Positions 1 through 7,251 of a stretch of 7,444 nt of DNA are shown in pieces. Numbering within the stretch: position 1 is the first letter of the stretch; each line of letters starts with the position of its first letter. Source of the DNA: Aquincola sp. (lineage in GTDB: Bacteria > Pseudomonadota > Gammaproteobacteria > Burkholderiales > Burkholderiaceae_C); NCBI GenBank assembly GCA_029884035.1, contig JAOUIM010000169.1:1-7444 (forward strand). Reading direction: 5' to 3'. A program made the position numbers and the translations under genes. Under the pieces are notes generated by a model. It had not been told where the DNA came from. It was given only the letters and a program-made list of their open reading frames with translations, and made no database searches.

Positions 1-1656
1 CACGGCCTGCACGAGTCGCGGGTCCCTGAATTGCAGCGGCGACACGTTGACCGCCACCGACAGGCGGTGACCTGCACGCTGCCACCGCTGGGCGTCGACG
101 CAGGCGGTGCGCAGCACCCACTCGCCGATCGACACGATCAGGCCGTTCTGCTCGGCCAGCGCAATGAAGTCCAGCGGTCCGATCAGTCCGTGCACAGGGT
201 GGGTCCAGCGGATCAGCGCCTCGACCGACACCACGCGCTGGGTGAGCACATCGAGCTGCGGCTGATAGACCAGATGGAACTCGCCGCGATCGAGCGCCAG
301 GCGCAGGCTGCTGCTCAGCTCCAGCCGACCCTTGGCCTGCTCGGTCAGTGCTGGTCGATAGAACTGCCCGTTGTCGCGCCCCATCTGCTTGGCGTGGTAC
401 ATCGCCGTGTCGGCATGCTCGAGCAGGGCGGTGGCGTCCCCGCCATCCTCCGGGAACAGCGCGATGCCGATGCTGGCGGTGAGCAGCACGTCGCCGCCGC
501 TGACCTGGTAGGGCTCGCGCATCTGCGCATGGATCCGGTCGGCGACGGTCATCACGTCCTCGGGCCGCTCGACATCGACGATCAGGGCGGTGAACTCATC
601 GCCGCCCAGCCGTGCCAGCTCGATGTTGGACGCCTGCTCGGTACCGCGCGAGACCACGTCCGATGCACGCAGCGCGTGTGTCAGGCGGTCGGCCGCCTGC
701 TTCAGGACCTGGTCGCCCGCGAAATGGCCCAGGCTGTCGTTGACGACCTTGAAGCCATCGAGGTCCATGAACAGCACGGCCAGCCGGCGCCCGCCGCGTT
801 GCGCGCGCTGGACTTCGCGGCCCAGCCGCTCGAGAAACGAGCGCCGGTTGGGCAGGCCCGTCAGGCTGTCGAAGTGGGCCAGGTGGGCGATGCGGTTCTC
901 AGCCTCCTTGCGTTCGGTGATGTCGCGCGACAGCACGATGAATCGCGGCTTCTGGCCGGCCGCGGTGGCCTTGCGCGAGACCGACAACTCGAACCAGCGC
1001 GTGCCCACCGGCAGCTGCAGCTCGAACTGATGGCCGCTCGACGAACCCTGCGTGAGGGCGGCCTGCAGCGCGGCCATGCAAACCGCCGCCACAGCGGGCG
1101 GCAGCACCTCGGCGACAGTCTTGCCGATGAAGTCTGCGGGCGGCGCCGCCAGCAGTTCCGAGTGTGGCGAGTGGTAATCGATGTAGGTGCCGTCGATGTC
1201 GAGCTCGAAGAGCAGATCGGGAATGGCGTTGAGGATGGCCGCATTGCGAGCCTCGGCCAATTGCAGGTCGCGCAGATCCTGCGCTGCCCGCAGCAGGTAA
1301 CGCACACGGTGGCCGATCAGCGCCCACTGGATCGGTTTGGCGATGAAGTCGGTGGCGCCCGCGTCGTAGGCGCGCTCGATCGACTGCAGATCGTTGATGC
1401 CGGTGACCATCACGATCGGCAACTGCTCGCCGGCCTTCGCCCGCAGTCGCGCGCAGACCTCGTGGCCGTCGAGGCCCGGCATGTCCACGTCGAGCATCAC
1501 CATGTCGGCTGGCTCTTCGCAGAAGATGGCCAGGGCCTGCTCGCCGTCACAGGCCAGGCGCACGTCGAATCCGGCCTTGACCAGCGCGGCGCGCATCAGC
1601 ACGCGCGCCATCTCGTCGTCGTCGACGACCAGCACCGTCGCCGCGCGCGCCGTCAT
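1..1656 (-). CDS. REC-PAS-GGDEF-EAL response regulator (c-di-GMP turnover), 3' end off the window
   Basis: Cytoplasmic response regulator predicted to make and/or break down cyclic-di-GMP; 552 codons are visible and the frame runs off the left edge without a stop. Domain order: receiver at about residues 7-122 (acidic D12-D14, phospho-acceptor D56 in MLDVDMPGLDG, T85, K107 in KPI); PAS at about 138-252, ending in the PAC-like SRDITERKEAE; GGDEF at about 255-435, with DSLTGLPNR at 263-271 and an intact GGDEF at 351-355; EAL from about 445, with EALIRW at 479-484 and the metal-site type Asn in VNVSPLQF (N537). The remaining EAL catalytic residues lie outside the window, so phosphodiesterase activity cannot be judged. 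The usual RxxD inhibitory site is absent at its normal spacing; an RASD occurs at 330-333, before a longer loop. The ATG overlaps the kinase stop as ATGA and is preceded by GAGG 7 nt upstream. It is the likely output of the kinase; that pairing is inferred from the operon. Confidence 0.93.
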   Translation of the reverse strand, partial: MTARAATVLVVDDDEMARVLMRAALVKAGFDVRLACDGEQALAIFCEEPADMVMLDVDMPGLDGHEVCARLRAKAGEQLPIVMVTGINDLQSIERAYDAGATDFIAKPIQWALIGHRVRYLLRAAQDLRDLQLAEARNAAILNAIPDLLFELDIDGTYIDYHSPHSELLAAPPADFIGKTVAEVLPPAVAAVCMAALQAALTQGSSSGHQFELQLPVGTRWFELSVSRKATAAGQKPRFIVLSRDITERKEAENRIAHLAHFDSLTGLPNRRSFLERLGREVQRAQRGGRRLAVLFMDLDGFKVVNDSLGHFAGDQVLKQAADRLTHALRASDVVSRGTEQASNIELARLGGDEFTALIVDVERPEDVMTVADRIHAQMREPYQVSGGDVLLTASIGIALFPEDGGDATALLEHADTAMYHAKQMGRDNGQFYRPALTEQAKGRLELSSSLRLALDRGEFHLVYQPQLDVLTQRVVSVEALIRWTHPVHGLIGPLDFIALAEQNGLIVSIGEWVLRTACVDAQRWQRAGHRLSVAVNVSPLQFRDPRLVQAV

Positions 1657-4418
1657 GTCGCTTCCTCGAGCACTTCGCGCAAGGCCGCCATCGCTCGATC
1701 GTGCTCGATGACGACGGTGTCGGACAACGCGCGTGCGTCGTCGATTCTCGCCTCGCGGCCCAACTTCTCGAGCTCGCGCATGACGAGCGACAGGCTTTCG
1801 GCACCCACGTTGGCCGCGCTCGACTTGAGCGTATGGGCAACTCGTCCGACCGCCGTGCCGTCGCCATCGTCGATGGCGCGGCGCAACTGGGCCATCGCCA
1901 CCGGCGTCGACTCCAGGAACATGCCCAGGAGTTGCTTGGCCAGATCGTCGCCCCCGTCGGGATCGATGTCGCGCAGGCTTTCGAGCGTCTCCCGGTTGAG
2001 GGTTTGCGCCGTGCCGTCGAGCGCCATCGACCCGGTCGTTCTCGGGGCTTCGACGACGGGGGCGACATGCGAGGCCGGCAGCCAGCGCCGCACGGTGGCG
2101 CTCAACTGCGCCAGCGAGTAGGGCTTGGCCAGGAAGTCATCCATGCCGGCGCGCAGGCAACGGGTCTCATCGCCCTGCATGTTGTTGGCGGTCAGGGCGA
2201 CGATCGGCACGCGCGGCCCGCAGCCGCTGGGCAGGCGGCGGATCGCCCCGGTGGCGTCGAAGCCGTCCATCACGGGCATCTGGCAATCCATCAGCACCAG
2301 GTCGAAGGCTTGCCCTCGCACAAGGTCCAGCGCTTCCCGGCCGTGATTGGCCACCGTGATGTTCAGGCCGAGCTTGAGCAGCATGGCGCGCGCCACGCCC
2401 TGGTTGATCGGGTTGTCTTCGACCAGCAACACCGAGCCGCGCAAAGGCGGCGCAGCCGGCTCCAGCGGCATGGCCGCGCTGTCGATGTCCGCGCCGCTGC
2501 CTGCCGTCAACATCTTGGCGACGACGCGGCGCAGGTCGGAGCGCCGGATCGGCTTGTTGATGTAGCGCAGGATGCCGGCCTCGCGCAACTCCTGCTGGTC
2601 GGGCTGGGCGCAGGTGGAGGTCAGCACCATCGAGCGCAGTCCGTCGCAAGCGGGCTGTGCCTTGATCGCACGCGCCAGTTGCAGGCCGTCCATCACCGGC
2701 ATGTGCATGTCGAGGATCGCAAGCTGGTACGGTGCGCCGGCGGCGAGCGCCCGGGCGATGGCCGTCAGCGCCTCGTCGCCGCTGGCCACGCAGGTGACCT
2801 GCATCTTCCAGGACTGAAGCTGCTGTTGCAGGATCTCGCGATTGGCCGCGTTGTCGTCGACCACGAGCACCCGCGTGCCCCACAACACCTGCAGCGGCAC
2901 CGGATCGGTGAGCGGCGCGTCGGAGGTCGGCAGCTGAAGGTCGACGGTGAAGGTGGAGCCGCGTCCGACCTCGCTGTCGACGCCGACGCGTCCCCCCATC
3001 ATGGTGACCAGTCGTTGGCAGATCGCCAGGCCGAGGCCGGTACCGCCGTAGCGGCGGGTCGTGGAACCGTCGGCCTGCGAGAACTTCTCGAAGATCTTGC
3101 CCCGGGCCTCGGGCGCAATGCCGATTCCGGTGTCCTCGACGCGGAGTCTGACCTGCATCGCACCATCGGCCACGCCCTGCTGCGTCACGCGCACGATGAC
3201 CTGACCCCGCTCCGTGAACTTGATCGCGTTGCCGATCAGGTTGGAGACCACCTGGCGCAGACGGAACGGGTCGCCGCGCAGCCCCCAAGGGGCATCGGGC
3301 GGCGTGAACTGCGCCGCCAGTTCGAGGCCCTTGTCGTCGGCCGGCTGCGCGAACATCGCCAGCGCGTCCTCGACCAGTTCGACCAGGTTGAAGTCCACCG
3401 ACTCGAGCACCAGATGCCCGGACTCGATCTTCGAGAAATCGAGGATGTCGTTGATGACACCCAGCAGGTGCTGGCCCGAGGACTGCACGGCCGTGGCCCA
3501 GGCGCGTTGCGGCGGCGTCAGCGCGCTGTGCAACAGCAACTCGTTCATGCCCAGAACGCCATTCATCGGCGTGCGGATCTCGTGGCTCATCGTCGCCAGG
3601 AACTCGCTCTTGGCGCGGCTGGCCGCTTCGGCGGCGTCCTTGGCTCGCACCAGTTCGACCGTGCGTGCCGCGACTTCGTCCTCCAGATGCTCGCGATACG
3701 CGGCCAGGCTGGCGTCACGCTGCTGGATCTGCCCGAGCATGTCATTGAAGCCCAGCGCCAGGTGATTGAGCTCCGTGATGTGGCTGGGCCGTGCCCTCAC
3801 GGCGTAGTCGGCGTTGCGGGAGATTCGCTCCATCAGGCCATCGAGGTCGGCCAGTGGCTCGAGGATCGAGGCGTTCAGCCGCTCGAGCAGCAAACGGCTG
3901 GCCGCCAACGCCAACAGCGCAGCACCGGCCAGTGCCGCCAGCTGCCACAAGGTCCGCCGGTACAGCCCGTCGAGCGACACGGTCATTTGCAGCACGCCCC
4001 GACTCTCGCCCTCGACGACCACTGGCTGGACGACTTCGACGTGGTCCAGCGACACCGAGCGCGACTCCGCGACCGCCGGCATCGGTTGACCGGCAACGGC
4101 GTGTCCCGGGCGCGTGTAGCGGGCGAACACCTGTCCGCTCGCCGTGTAGAGCCTCGCGTCGTCCAGCTGCGGCAGATTGCGCAGGGGTTGCATCAGCTCC
4201 TGCGCAGATTTCGCGTCCTGGAACATCAACGGGGCCCCCGCATTCTCGGCCAGCACCTTGGCCTGCAGCCGCGTCGAGTCGATCAGCGACAGCAGGCCGA
4301 GTGTGAAGCTGCTGACCACGACGACCAGCGCCACGATGGCCAGTGCGGCCCCCAGCGTGATGCGATTGACGTGGCGCAGCCGCCCGGCCAGCGAGCGTTC
4401 TCCCGGCGCCGCACTCAC
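1653..4418 (-). CDS. Hybrid sensor histidine kinase: CHASE8-like sensor, HAMP, HisKA, HATPase, REC, REC, HPt
   Basis: Inner-membrane BarA-type hybrid kinase of 921 residues. Transmembrane helix 1 is at about 21-46. A periplasmic domain at about 48-155 resembles the CHASE8 sensor of YfiN-type proteins (AENAGAPLMFQDAKSAQELM, then DDARLYTASGQVFARY). Helix 2 is at about 157-178, HAMP at about 179-232 (ending FNDMLGQIQQRD), then a coiled coil to about 270. HisKA has the H-box SHEIRTP with His279; HATPase has N397, DTGIG at 429-433 and GGTGLGL at 458-464. REC1 (about 515-637) has D521/D522, D570, T600 and K622. REC2 (about 661-780) has E667/D668, D711, T743 and K765. The HPt domain has AHTLKSSAANVGA with His862. 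All catalytic residues needed for a phosphorelay are present. The GTG start at 4418 overlaps the YfiR stop (GTGA) and follows an exceptionally strong ribosome binding site. The frame stays open to 4919, but that upstream part is only yfiR read in another frame. Confidence 0.95.
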   Translation of the reverse strand: MSAAPGERSLAGRLRHVNRITLGAALAIVALVVVVSSFTLGLLSLIDSTRLQAKVLAENAGAPLMFQDAKSAQELMQPLRNLPQLDDARLYTASGQVFARYTRPGHAVAGQPMPAVAESRSVSLDHVEVVQPVVVEGESRGVLQMTVSLDGLYRRTLWQLAALAGAALLALAASRLLLERLNASILEPLADLDGLMERISRNADYAVRARPSHITELNHLALGFNDMLGQIQQRDASLAAYREHLEDEVAARTVELVRAKDAAEAASRAKSEFLATMSHEIRTPMNGVLGMNELLLHSALTPPQRAWATAVQSSGQHLLGVINDILDFSKIESGHLVLESVDFNLVELVEDALAMFAQPADDKGLELAAQFTPPDAPWGLRGDPFRLRQVVSNLIGNAIKFTERGQVIVRVTQQGVADGAMQVRLRVEDTGIGIAPEARGKIFEKFSQADGSTTRRYGGTGLGLAICQRLVTMMGGRVGVDSEVGRGSTFTVDLQLPTSDAPLTDPVPLQVLWGTRVLVVDDNAANREILQQQLQSWKMQVTCVASGDEALTAIARALAAGAPYQLAILDMHMPVMDGLQLARAIKAQPACDGLRSMVLTSTCAQPDQQELREAGILRYINKPIRRSDLRRVVAKMLTAGSGADIDSAAMPLEPAAPPLRGSVLLVEDNPINQGVARAMLLKLGLNITVANHGREALDLVRGQAFDLVLMDCQMPVMDGFDATGAIRRLPSGCGPRVPIVALTANNMQGDETRCLRAGMDDFLAKPYSLAQLSATVRRWLPASHVAPVVEAPRTTGSMALDGTAQTLNRETLESLRDIDPDGGDDLAKQLLGMFLESTPVAMAQLRRAIDDGDGTAVGRVAHTLKSSAANVGAESLSLVMRELEKLGREARIDDARALSDTVVIEHDRAMAALREVLEEAT

Positions 4419-4945
4419 TGGATCACCTCCGTGGCCAGACGCAGCAGTTTCGAGCTCAGATTGACCTTGGCAGCGCGTGCCGCACGCAGATTGGCCTCGA
4501 AGCTGACCTTGTTCTGCGTGACCGCCATGTTCAGCGCCACGCCCTGGCGGGCAGCGCCCGGGCTGTCCGCCACGGTGAGCACGGCTTGGCCGTCGACAGC
4601 CTCGAGCACCCGCGCCAGCTGGCCCGCGGCCGACGGCGCGATGAAGACGATCTGGCAAGCCTTCAGGGCGTCGATGCCCGTCTTGTGCTGCACGGCCAGA
4701 CTGCGCGTGCCGACGGCCTTGCCCTGCAATCCATCGAGCTCGCCACCGAAGGGGTCGGCCCCGAAGACACACAGGCGCAACGTGCCACCGACGTCGGCCG
4801 GCCACTCGGTAAAGAGCGCAAAGTTGTACAGGAAGGCCGCCTTCAGCCGGTATTCGGGCAGATCGTCGGCTGCGCGTGCAGCGGAGGCACCCATGCCGAG
4901 CGCGACCGCCAAGAGGCACAGCACGGCACGGACCCTAGCGGCCAT
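4415..4945 (-). CDS. YfiR/DUF4154 family periplasmic protein
   Basis: Predicted periplasmic protein of 176 residues. The family member YfiR of Pseudomonas aeruginosa represses the diguanylate cyclase YfiN by acting on its periplasmic sensor. A signal peptide is visible at 1-25 (hydrophobic VLCLLAVALGMGA, then ASAARA before ADD). Family hallmarks follow: YRLKAAFLYNFALFTEWP at 32-49, LRLCVFGADPFG at 56-67, ACQIVFIAPS at 96-105, VLTVAD at 122-127, and the C-terminal NLSSKLLRLA at 162-171. The mature part has two cysteines, C59 and C97, that could form one disulfide. The usual glycine-rich GGxI segment is replaced by the weaker GAARQGVALNM, so the match there is divergent. The chosen ATG has GGAG 6 nt upstream and starts right at the signal peptide; the frame is open to 5116, but that extension is arginine/cysteine-rich and not credible. 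The gene overlaps the small upstream gene by 11 nt. The adjacent CHASE8-like kinase is its probable partner (inference). Confidence 0.93.
   Translation of the reverse strand: MAARVRAVLCLLAVALGMGASAARAADDLPEYRLKAAFLYNFALFTEWPADVGGTLRLCVFGADPFGGELDGLQGKAVGTRSLAVQHKTGIDALKACQIVFIAPSAAGQLARVLEAVDGQAVLTVADSPGAARQGVALNMAVTQNKVSFEANLRAARAAKVNLSSKLLRLATEVIQ
4418..4430 (-). promoter_or_regulatory. Extended Shine-Dalgarno sequence for the hybrid kinase
   Basis: Upstream of the GTG start of the kinase the minus strand reads GGAGGTGATCCAG, running into the first base of the start codon. The plus strand here, CTGGATCACCTCC, is identical to the conserved 3' tail of bacterial 16S rRNA, so 13 consecutive bases can pair with the ribosome. 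The GGAGG core sits 7 nt before GTG, an ideal distance. The site lies within the last codons of yfiR (…TEVIQ) and decides the start of the kinase. Confidence 0.85.
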
Positions 4946-5138
4946 GACGCTCTCCGCCCAGCTCGGTCGCCGTGCTGCGCATCGAGGTGATCTCGAGCCG
5001 CAGCAATTGCTCCAGCGGCAGCTGCAGCAGCCGCGCGAGGCTGATCGGGTAGGCCGCCGTCGGCGCGCACAGTGCAAGCGCCGCCAACGCCGCGCCCAGC
5101 GCGCGGCGCGGCGCATCGGAGCGAAGCCAGCGCGTCAT
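4935..5138 (-). CDS. Small secreted or anchored protein resembling a TonB-receptor N-terminus
   Basis: A 67-residue open frame filling the space between the receptor and yfiR. I do not know a named family for it. It has a good signal sequence or anchor (basic MTRWLRSDAPRR, hydrophobic ALGAALAALALCAPTAA), then SLARLLQLPLEQLLRLEITS and a short polar tail ending GERHGR. The LPLEQLLRLEITSMRS stretch parallels LSLEQLLEVTVVGAS just after the signal peptide of the upstream receptor, which is the region of the receptor's TonB box. The start has GAGG 5 nt upstream, overlapping the receptor stop codon, with a 7-nt gap between genes. The stop lies 11 nt inside yfiR, a typical coupling arrangement. No plug or barrel sequence follows, so it is either a genuine short protein or a minimal receptor remnant preserved in a tight operon. 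The gene call rests on ribosome binding site, spacing, signal sequence and motif, not on a family match. Confidence 0.7.
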   Translation of the reverse strand: MTRWLRSDAPRRALGAALAALALCAPTAAYPISLARLLQLPLEQLLRLEITSMRSTATELGGERHGR

Positions 5139-5147
5139 CGCTGCCTC
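5139..5147 (-). promoter_or_regulatory. Ribosome binding site of the small gene, overlapping the receptor stop
   Basis: The minus strand reads TGAGGCAGCG followed by ATG. GAGG overlaps the receptor's TGA stop and lies 5 nt before the start at 5138. A terminating ribosome would be placed directly on this site, which supports the small frame being translated. Confidence 0.7.
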
Positions 5148-7155
5148 AGAAGCGGTAGCCGATCGCCACGCGCGCGCTGCGGCCATCCTGCTCGAGCGCG
5201 TTCTGCCAGTTGGTGTCGGCGCCCGGGTGCGCATAACGCTTGTCGAACAGGTTCTGGATCCCCAGCGACAGTTCGAGCCCCTTGGCCAGCGCCTCGGTGC
5301 TCAGGTGCAGGTTCGACACTACGAAGCTGCCCAGCTTGCTGCCGTCCAGCGTCAGGCGCTGGCTGTCGTAGCGCAGCTCGTAGCCGGCTCGCAGGCCTGC
5401 CCAAGGCAGCGGCGCCGACAGGTTCAGCTTGCCAAGCAGCTGGGGCGAGTTCAGCAGTCCACCGCCGCTGGCGTAGGCCACGTCCTGCACCGACACGCTG
5501 CCGCGCAGGCGGGCGCCTGTGGCCCAGGTCTTGTCGGCCGACAACTCCAGCCCCCGCGCCTTGACCTTCTCGCCAGACTGGTACTGCGTCAGGCCGCTCA
5601 CCGGGTCGATGCCAAGCGTGACGATGTCGCGCATCGTCCATTCGTAGACCGAACCACGCAACGCGAGGTCGGAGCCGATGCGGTGATCGGCCACCACTTC
5701 GAGCGTGTCGATGCGCTCGCCGTCCAGCGACGGATTGCTCACTTGCGAGAAGACATCGTCGTACTGGCTCTCATAGACGTTCGGGGCGCGGTGCGCGCGA
5801 CCCACCAGCGCCTTGAGCGTGGTGGCCGGCGTGGGCTGCCAGATGAGGGCGGCACGCGGGCTCGACTTGGTGCCGGTGATGTTGTTGCGGTCGACGCGAT
5901 AGCCCAGCGTGGCCGTCAGCGTCGCACCGACGCGCCATTCGTCCTGGGCGTAGACGCCGACGCGGTAGCCCGATCGTGCGATCCTGAAACTGTTGGCAGG
6001 ATCGGCCAGGTCGTTCACCGACTGATCGGTGCGCACGTTGTCCTGCGCCTCGATTCCCAGCATCAGCTTGTGGTCGGCGACGGCGGTGGACAGCAGGCGC
6101 CACTCGGTACCGCGCAAGTCACCCTCGGCCGGAAACGCAACCAGGGCGCCGTCGTAGCTGAACGTGCCGTCGTAGCGATAGCGGCCGGCGAACAGCCGCC
6201 CCGAGACATGCAGCGTGTCACCCGCAAAGCTGTCCTGGTACTGCAACTGCACCAGACCGTAGCTGTCATGTTGGTAGTAGCCCGGCACCAGGGGATCGTT
6301 GAAGTACGCCGCCGTCGGGTCCTTCTTGCCGCGATCGCCGTACACGACGTCGAAAGCCCAGGCGCCTCTGCCGATGCGCGCGTAGAACTCGCGGTCGCGC
6401 TCGGCGTCCAGGCCGAAAGCCACGCCGGAGATGCCGGTCGAGCCGTAGTCGAAGAAGCGGTCCTCGCCGCGCGAGTGCAGGCCGGAAGCCGAAAACACGA
6501 CATCGACGCCGTTGTCCATCCGCTTGCCCCAGCTTGCACGCCCTTCGCGAAGGCGTTGAGGGTGTTGCGCCGCTGCAGCCAACTCGACACCGTCGAGGTC
6601 GTAGCCGTTGCGCGTGATCACGTTGACGACGCCGAACATCGCGTTTTGGCCGTACACGGCGCCGCCGGGGCCGGGGATGAACTCGATGCGCTCGACAAGC
6701 GCCATGTCGAGCGGGAAGTCGTGGCCCACCGGTCCGCCGTCGTAGACCGGGTCGTTGACGCGGTTGCCGTTGATCGTGATCAGCACGCGGGCCGTCAGGT
6801 CGCCCGGCAGGCCGAAGCCACGCGTGCCAAGATAGGTGTATTGGCGGTCGTAGGTCGTGTGGATGCCCGGCAGGCTGGCCAGCGCGTCGGCCAGCGTTCG
6901 CCAGCCGAAGGCCTGGATCTCGCCACGGGTGATCACGCTCACCGCCGCAGCGACCTCGCTCTGCTTCTGCTCGTACTTCGAGGCGCCGACGACGGTGACT
7001 TCGAGCAACTGCTCGAGGCTCAGCGCCGTCAGGTCGGTCGCTGCCTGTGCGGCGACCGCAAAGGCGCCCGATACCGCCAAGCTGATCACATTGCGCGGGC
7101 AACAGCGCCCCGATCTCGAGGGGTGCCTGCGAGAGAGCGACTTCGATGTTGTCAT
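5146..7155 (-). CDS. TonB-dependent outer-membrane receptor
   Basis: Outer-membrane active-transport or signalling receptor of 669 residues, a usual length for the family. The predicted export signal has a long basic n-region (1-22), a hydrophobic core VISLAVSGAFAVAA (23-36) and a probable cleavage at AQA around 36-38. Next come DLTALSLEQLL and a TonB-box-like EVTVVGASK (52-60). The plug domain at about 65-180 includes VSVITRGEIQAFGWRTLADA, LASLPGI, LGTRGFG, VERIEFIPGPGGAVYGQNA and FGVVNVITR. The remainder is a 22-strand-type barrel with alternating aromatic strands, the late NLFDKRYAHPG motif and a terminal phenylalanine (IGYRF). No separate STN signalling domain is present, so this is not a FecA-type transducer. 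The substrate cannot be read from the sequence. The ATG at 7155 has only a weak upstream purine stretch; a GTG at 7239 in the same frame would add 28 residues without signal-peptide character. It is the first gene of the five-gene run. Confidence 0.95.
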   Translation of the reverse strand: MTTSKSLSRRHPSRSGRCCPRNVISLAVSGAFAVAAQAATDLTALSLEQLLEVTVVGASKYEQKQSEVAAAVSVITRGEIQAFGWRTLADALASLPGIHTTYDRQYTYLGTRGFGLPGDLTARVLITINGNRVNDPVYDGGPVGHDFPLDMALVERIEFIPGPGGAVYGQNAMFGVVNVITRNGYDLDGVELAAAAQHPQRLREGRASWGKRMDNGVDVVFSASGLHSRGEDRFFDYGSTGISGVAFGLDAERDREFYARIGRGAWAFDVVYGDRGKKDPTAAYFNDPLVPGYYQHDSYGLVQLQYQDSFAGDTLHVSGRLFAGRYRYDGTFSYDGALVAFPAEGDLRGTEWRLLSTAVADHKLMLGIEAQDNVRTDQSVNDLADPANSFRIARSGYRVGVYAQDEWRVGATLTATLGYRVDRNNITGTKSSPRAALIWQPTPATTLKALVGRAHRAPNVYESQYDDVFSQVSNPSLDGERIDTLEVVADHRIGSDLALRGSVYEWTMRDIVTLGIDPVSGLTQYQSGEKVKARGLELSADKTWATGARLRGSVSVQDVAYASGGGLLNSPQLLGKLNLSAPLPWAGLRAGYELRYDSQRLTLDGSKLGSFVVSNLHLSTEALAKGLELSLGIQNLFDKRYAHPGADTNWQNALEQDGRSARVAIGYRF

Positions 7156-7238
7156 GGCCAGACTCGGTGGAGATCCATTCGGGGCCGGTCTTGCTGACGG
7201 TCGCAGTCCCCGCTTGTCTGCACATGGAAACGCCAGCA

Positions 7239-7251
7239 CCCGGTACCAGGG
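7239..7251. repeat. Short dyad around GGTACC upstream of the receptor
   Basis: The plus strand reads CCCGGTACCAGGG: a perfect GGTACC centre with CCC/GGG arms and one mismatched pair between them. It lies about 84 bp before the receptor start and could be a regulator site, but a dyad this short is also expected by chance in GC-rich DNA. Confidence 0.25.

Noticed and set aside
4419..4919. A longer kinase starting at 4919
   Set aside because: The extra residues are Arg/Gly-rich and are simply yfiR in another frame. The GTG at 4418 has an outstanding ribosome binding site and sits just before the first transmembrane helix.
4946..5116. A longer YfiR starting at 5116
   Set aside because: The added part is Arg/Cys-rich and overlaps the small gene; the ATG at 4945 begins directly at the signal peptide and has a ribosome binding site.
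1701..5564. A 1287-codon open frame on the plus strand, together with similar plus-strand frames at 31-2121 and 5227-7197
   Set aside because: These lie opposite genes with clear domains and active-site motifs. Their translations are rich in Arg, Gln, His and Val without any domain, which is typical of the antisense of GC-biased codons.
7156..7239. Receptor start at the GTG at 7239
   Set aside because: It would place 28 extra residues without export-signal character ahead of the signal peptide. The ATG at 7155 is preferred, though its ribosome binding site is weak.
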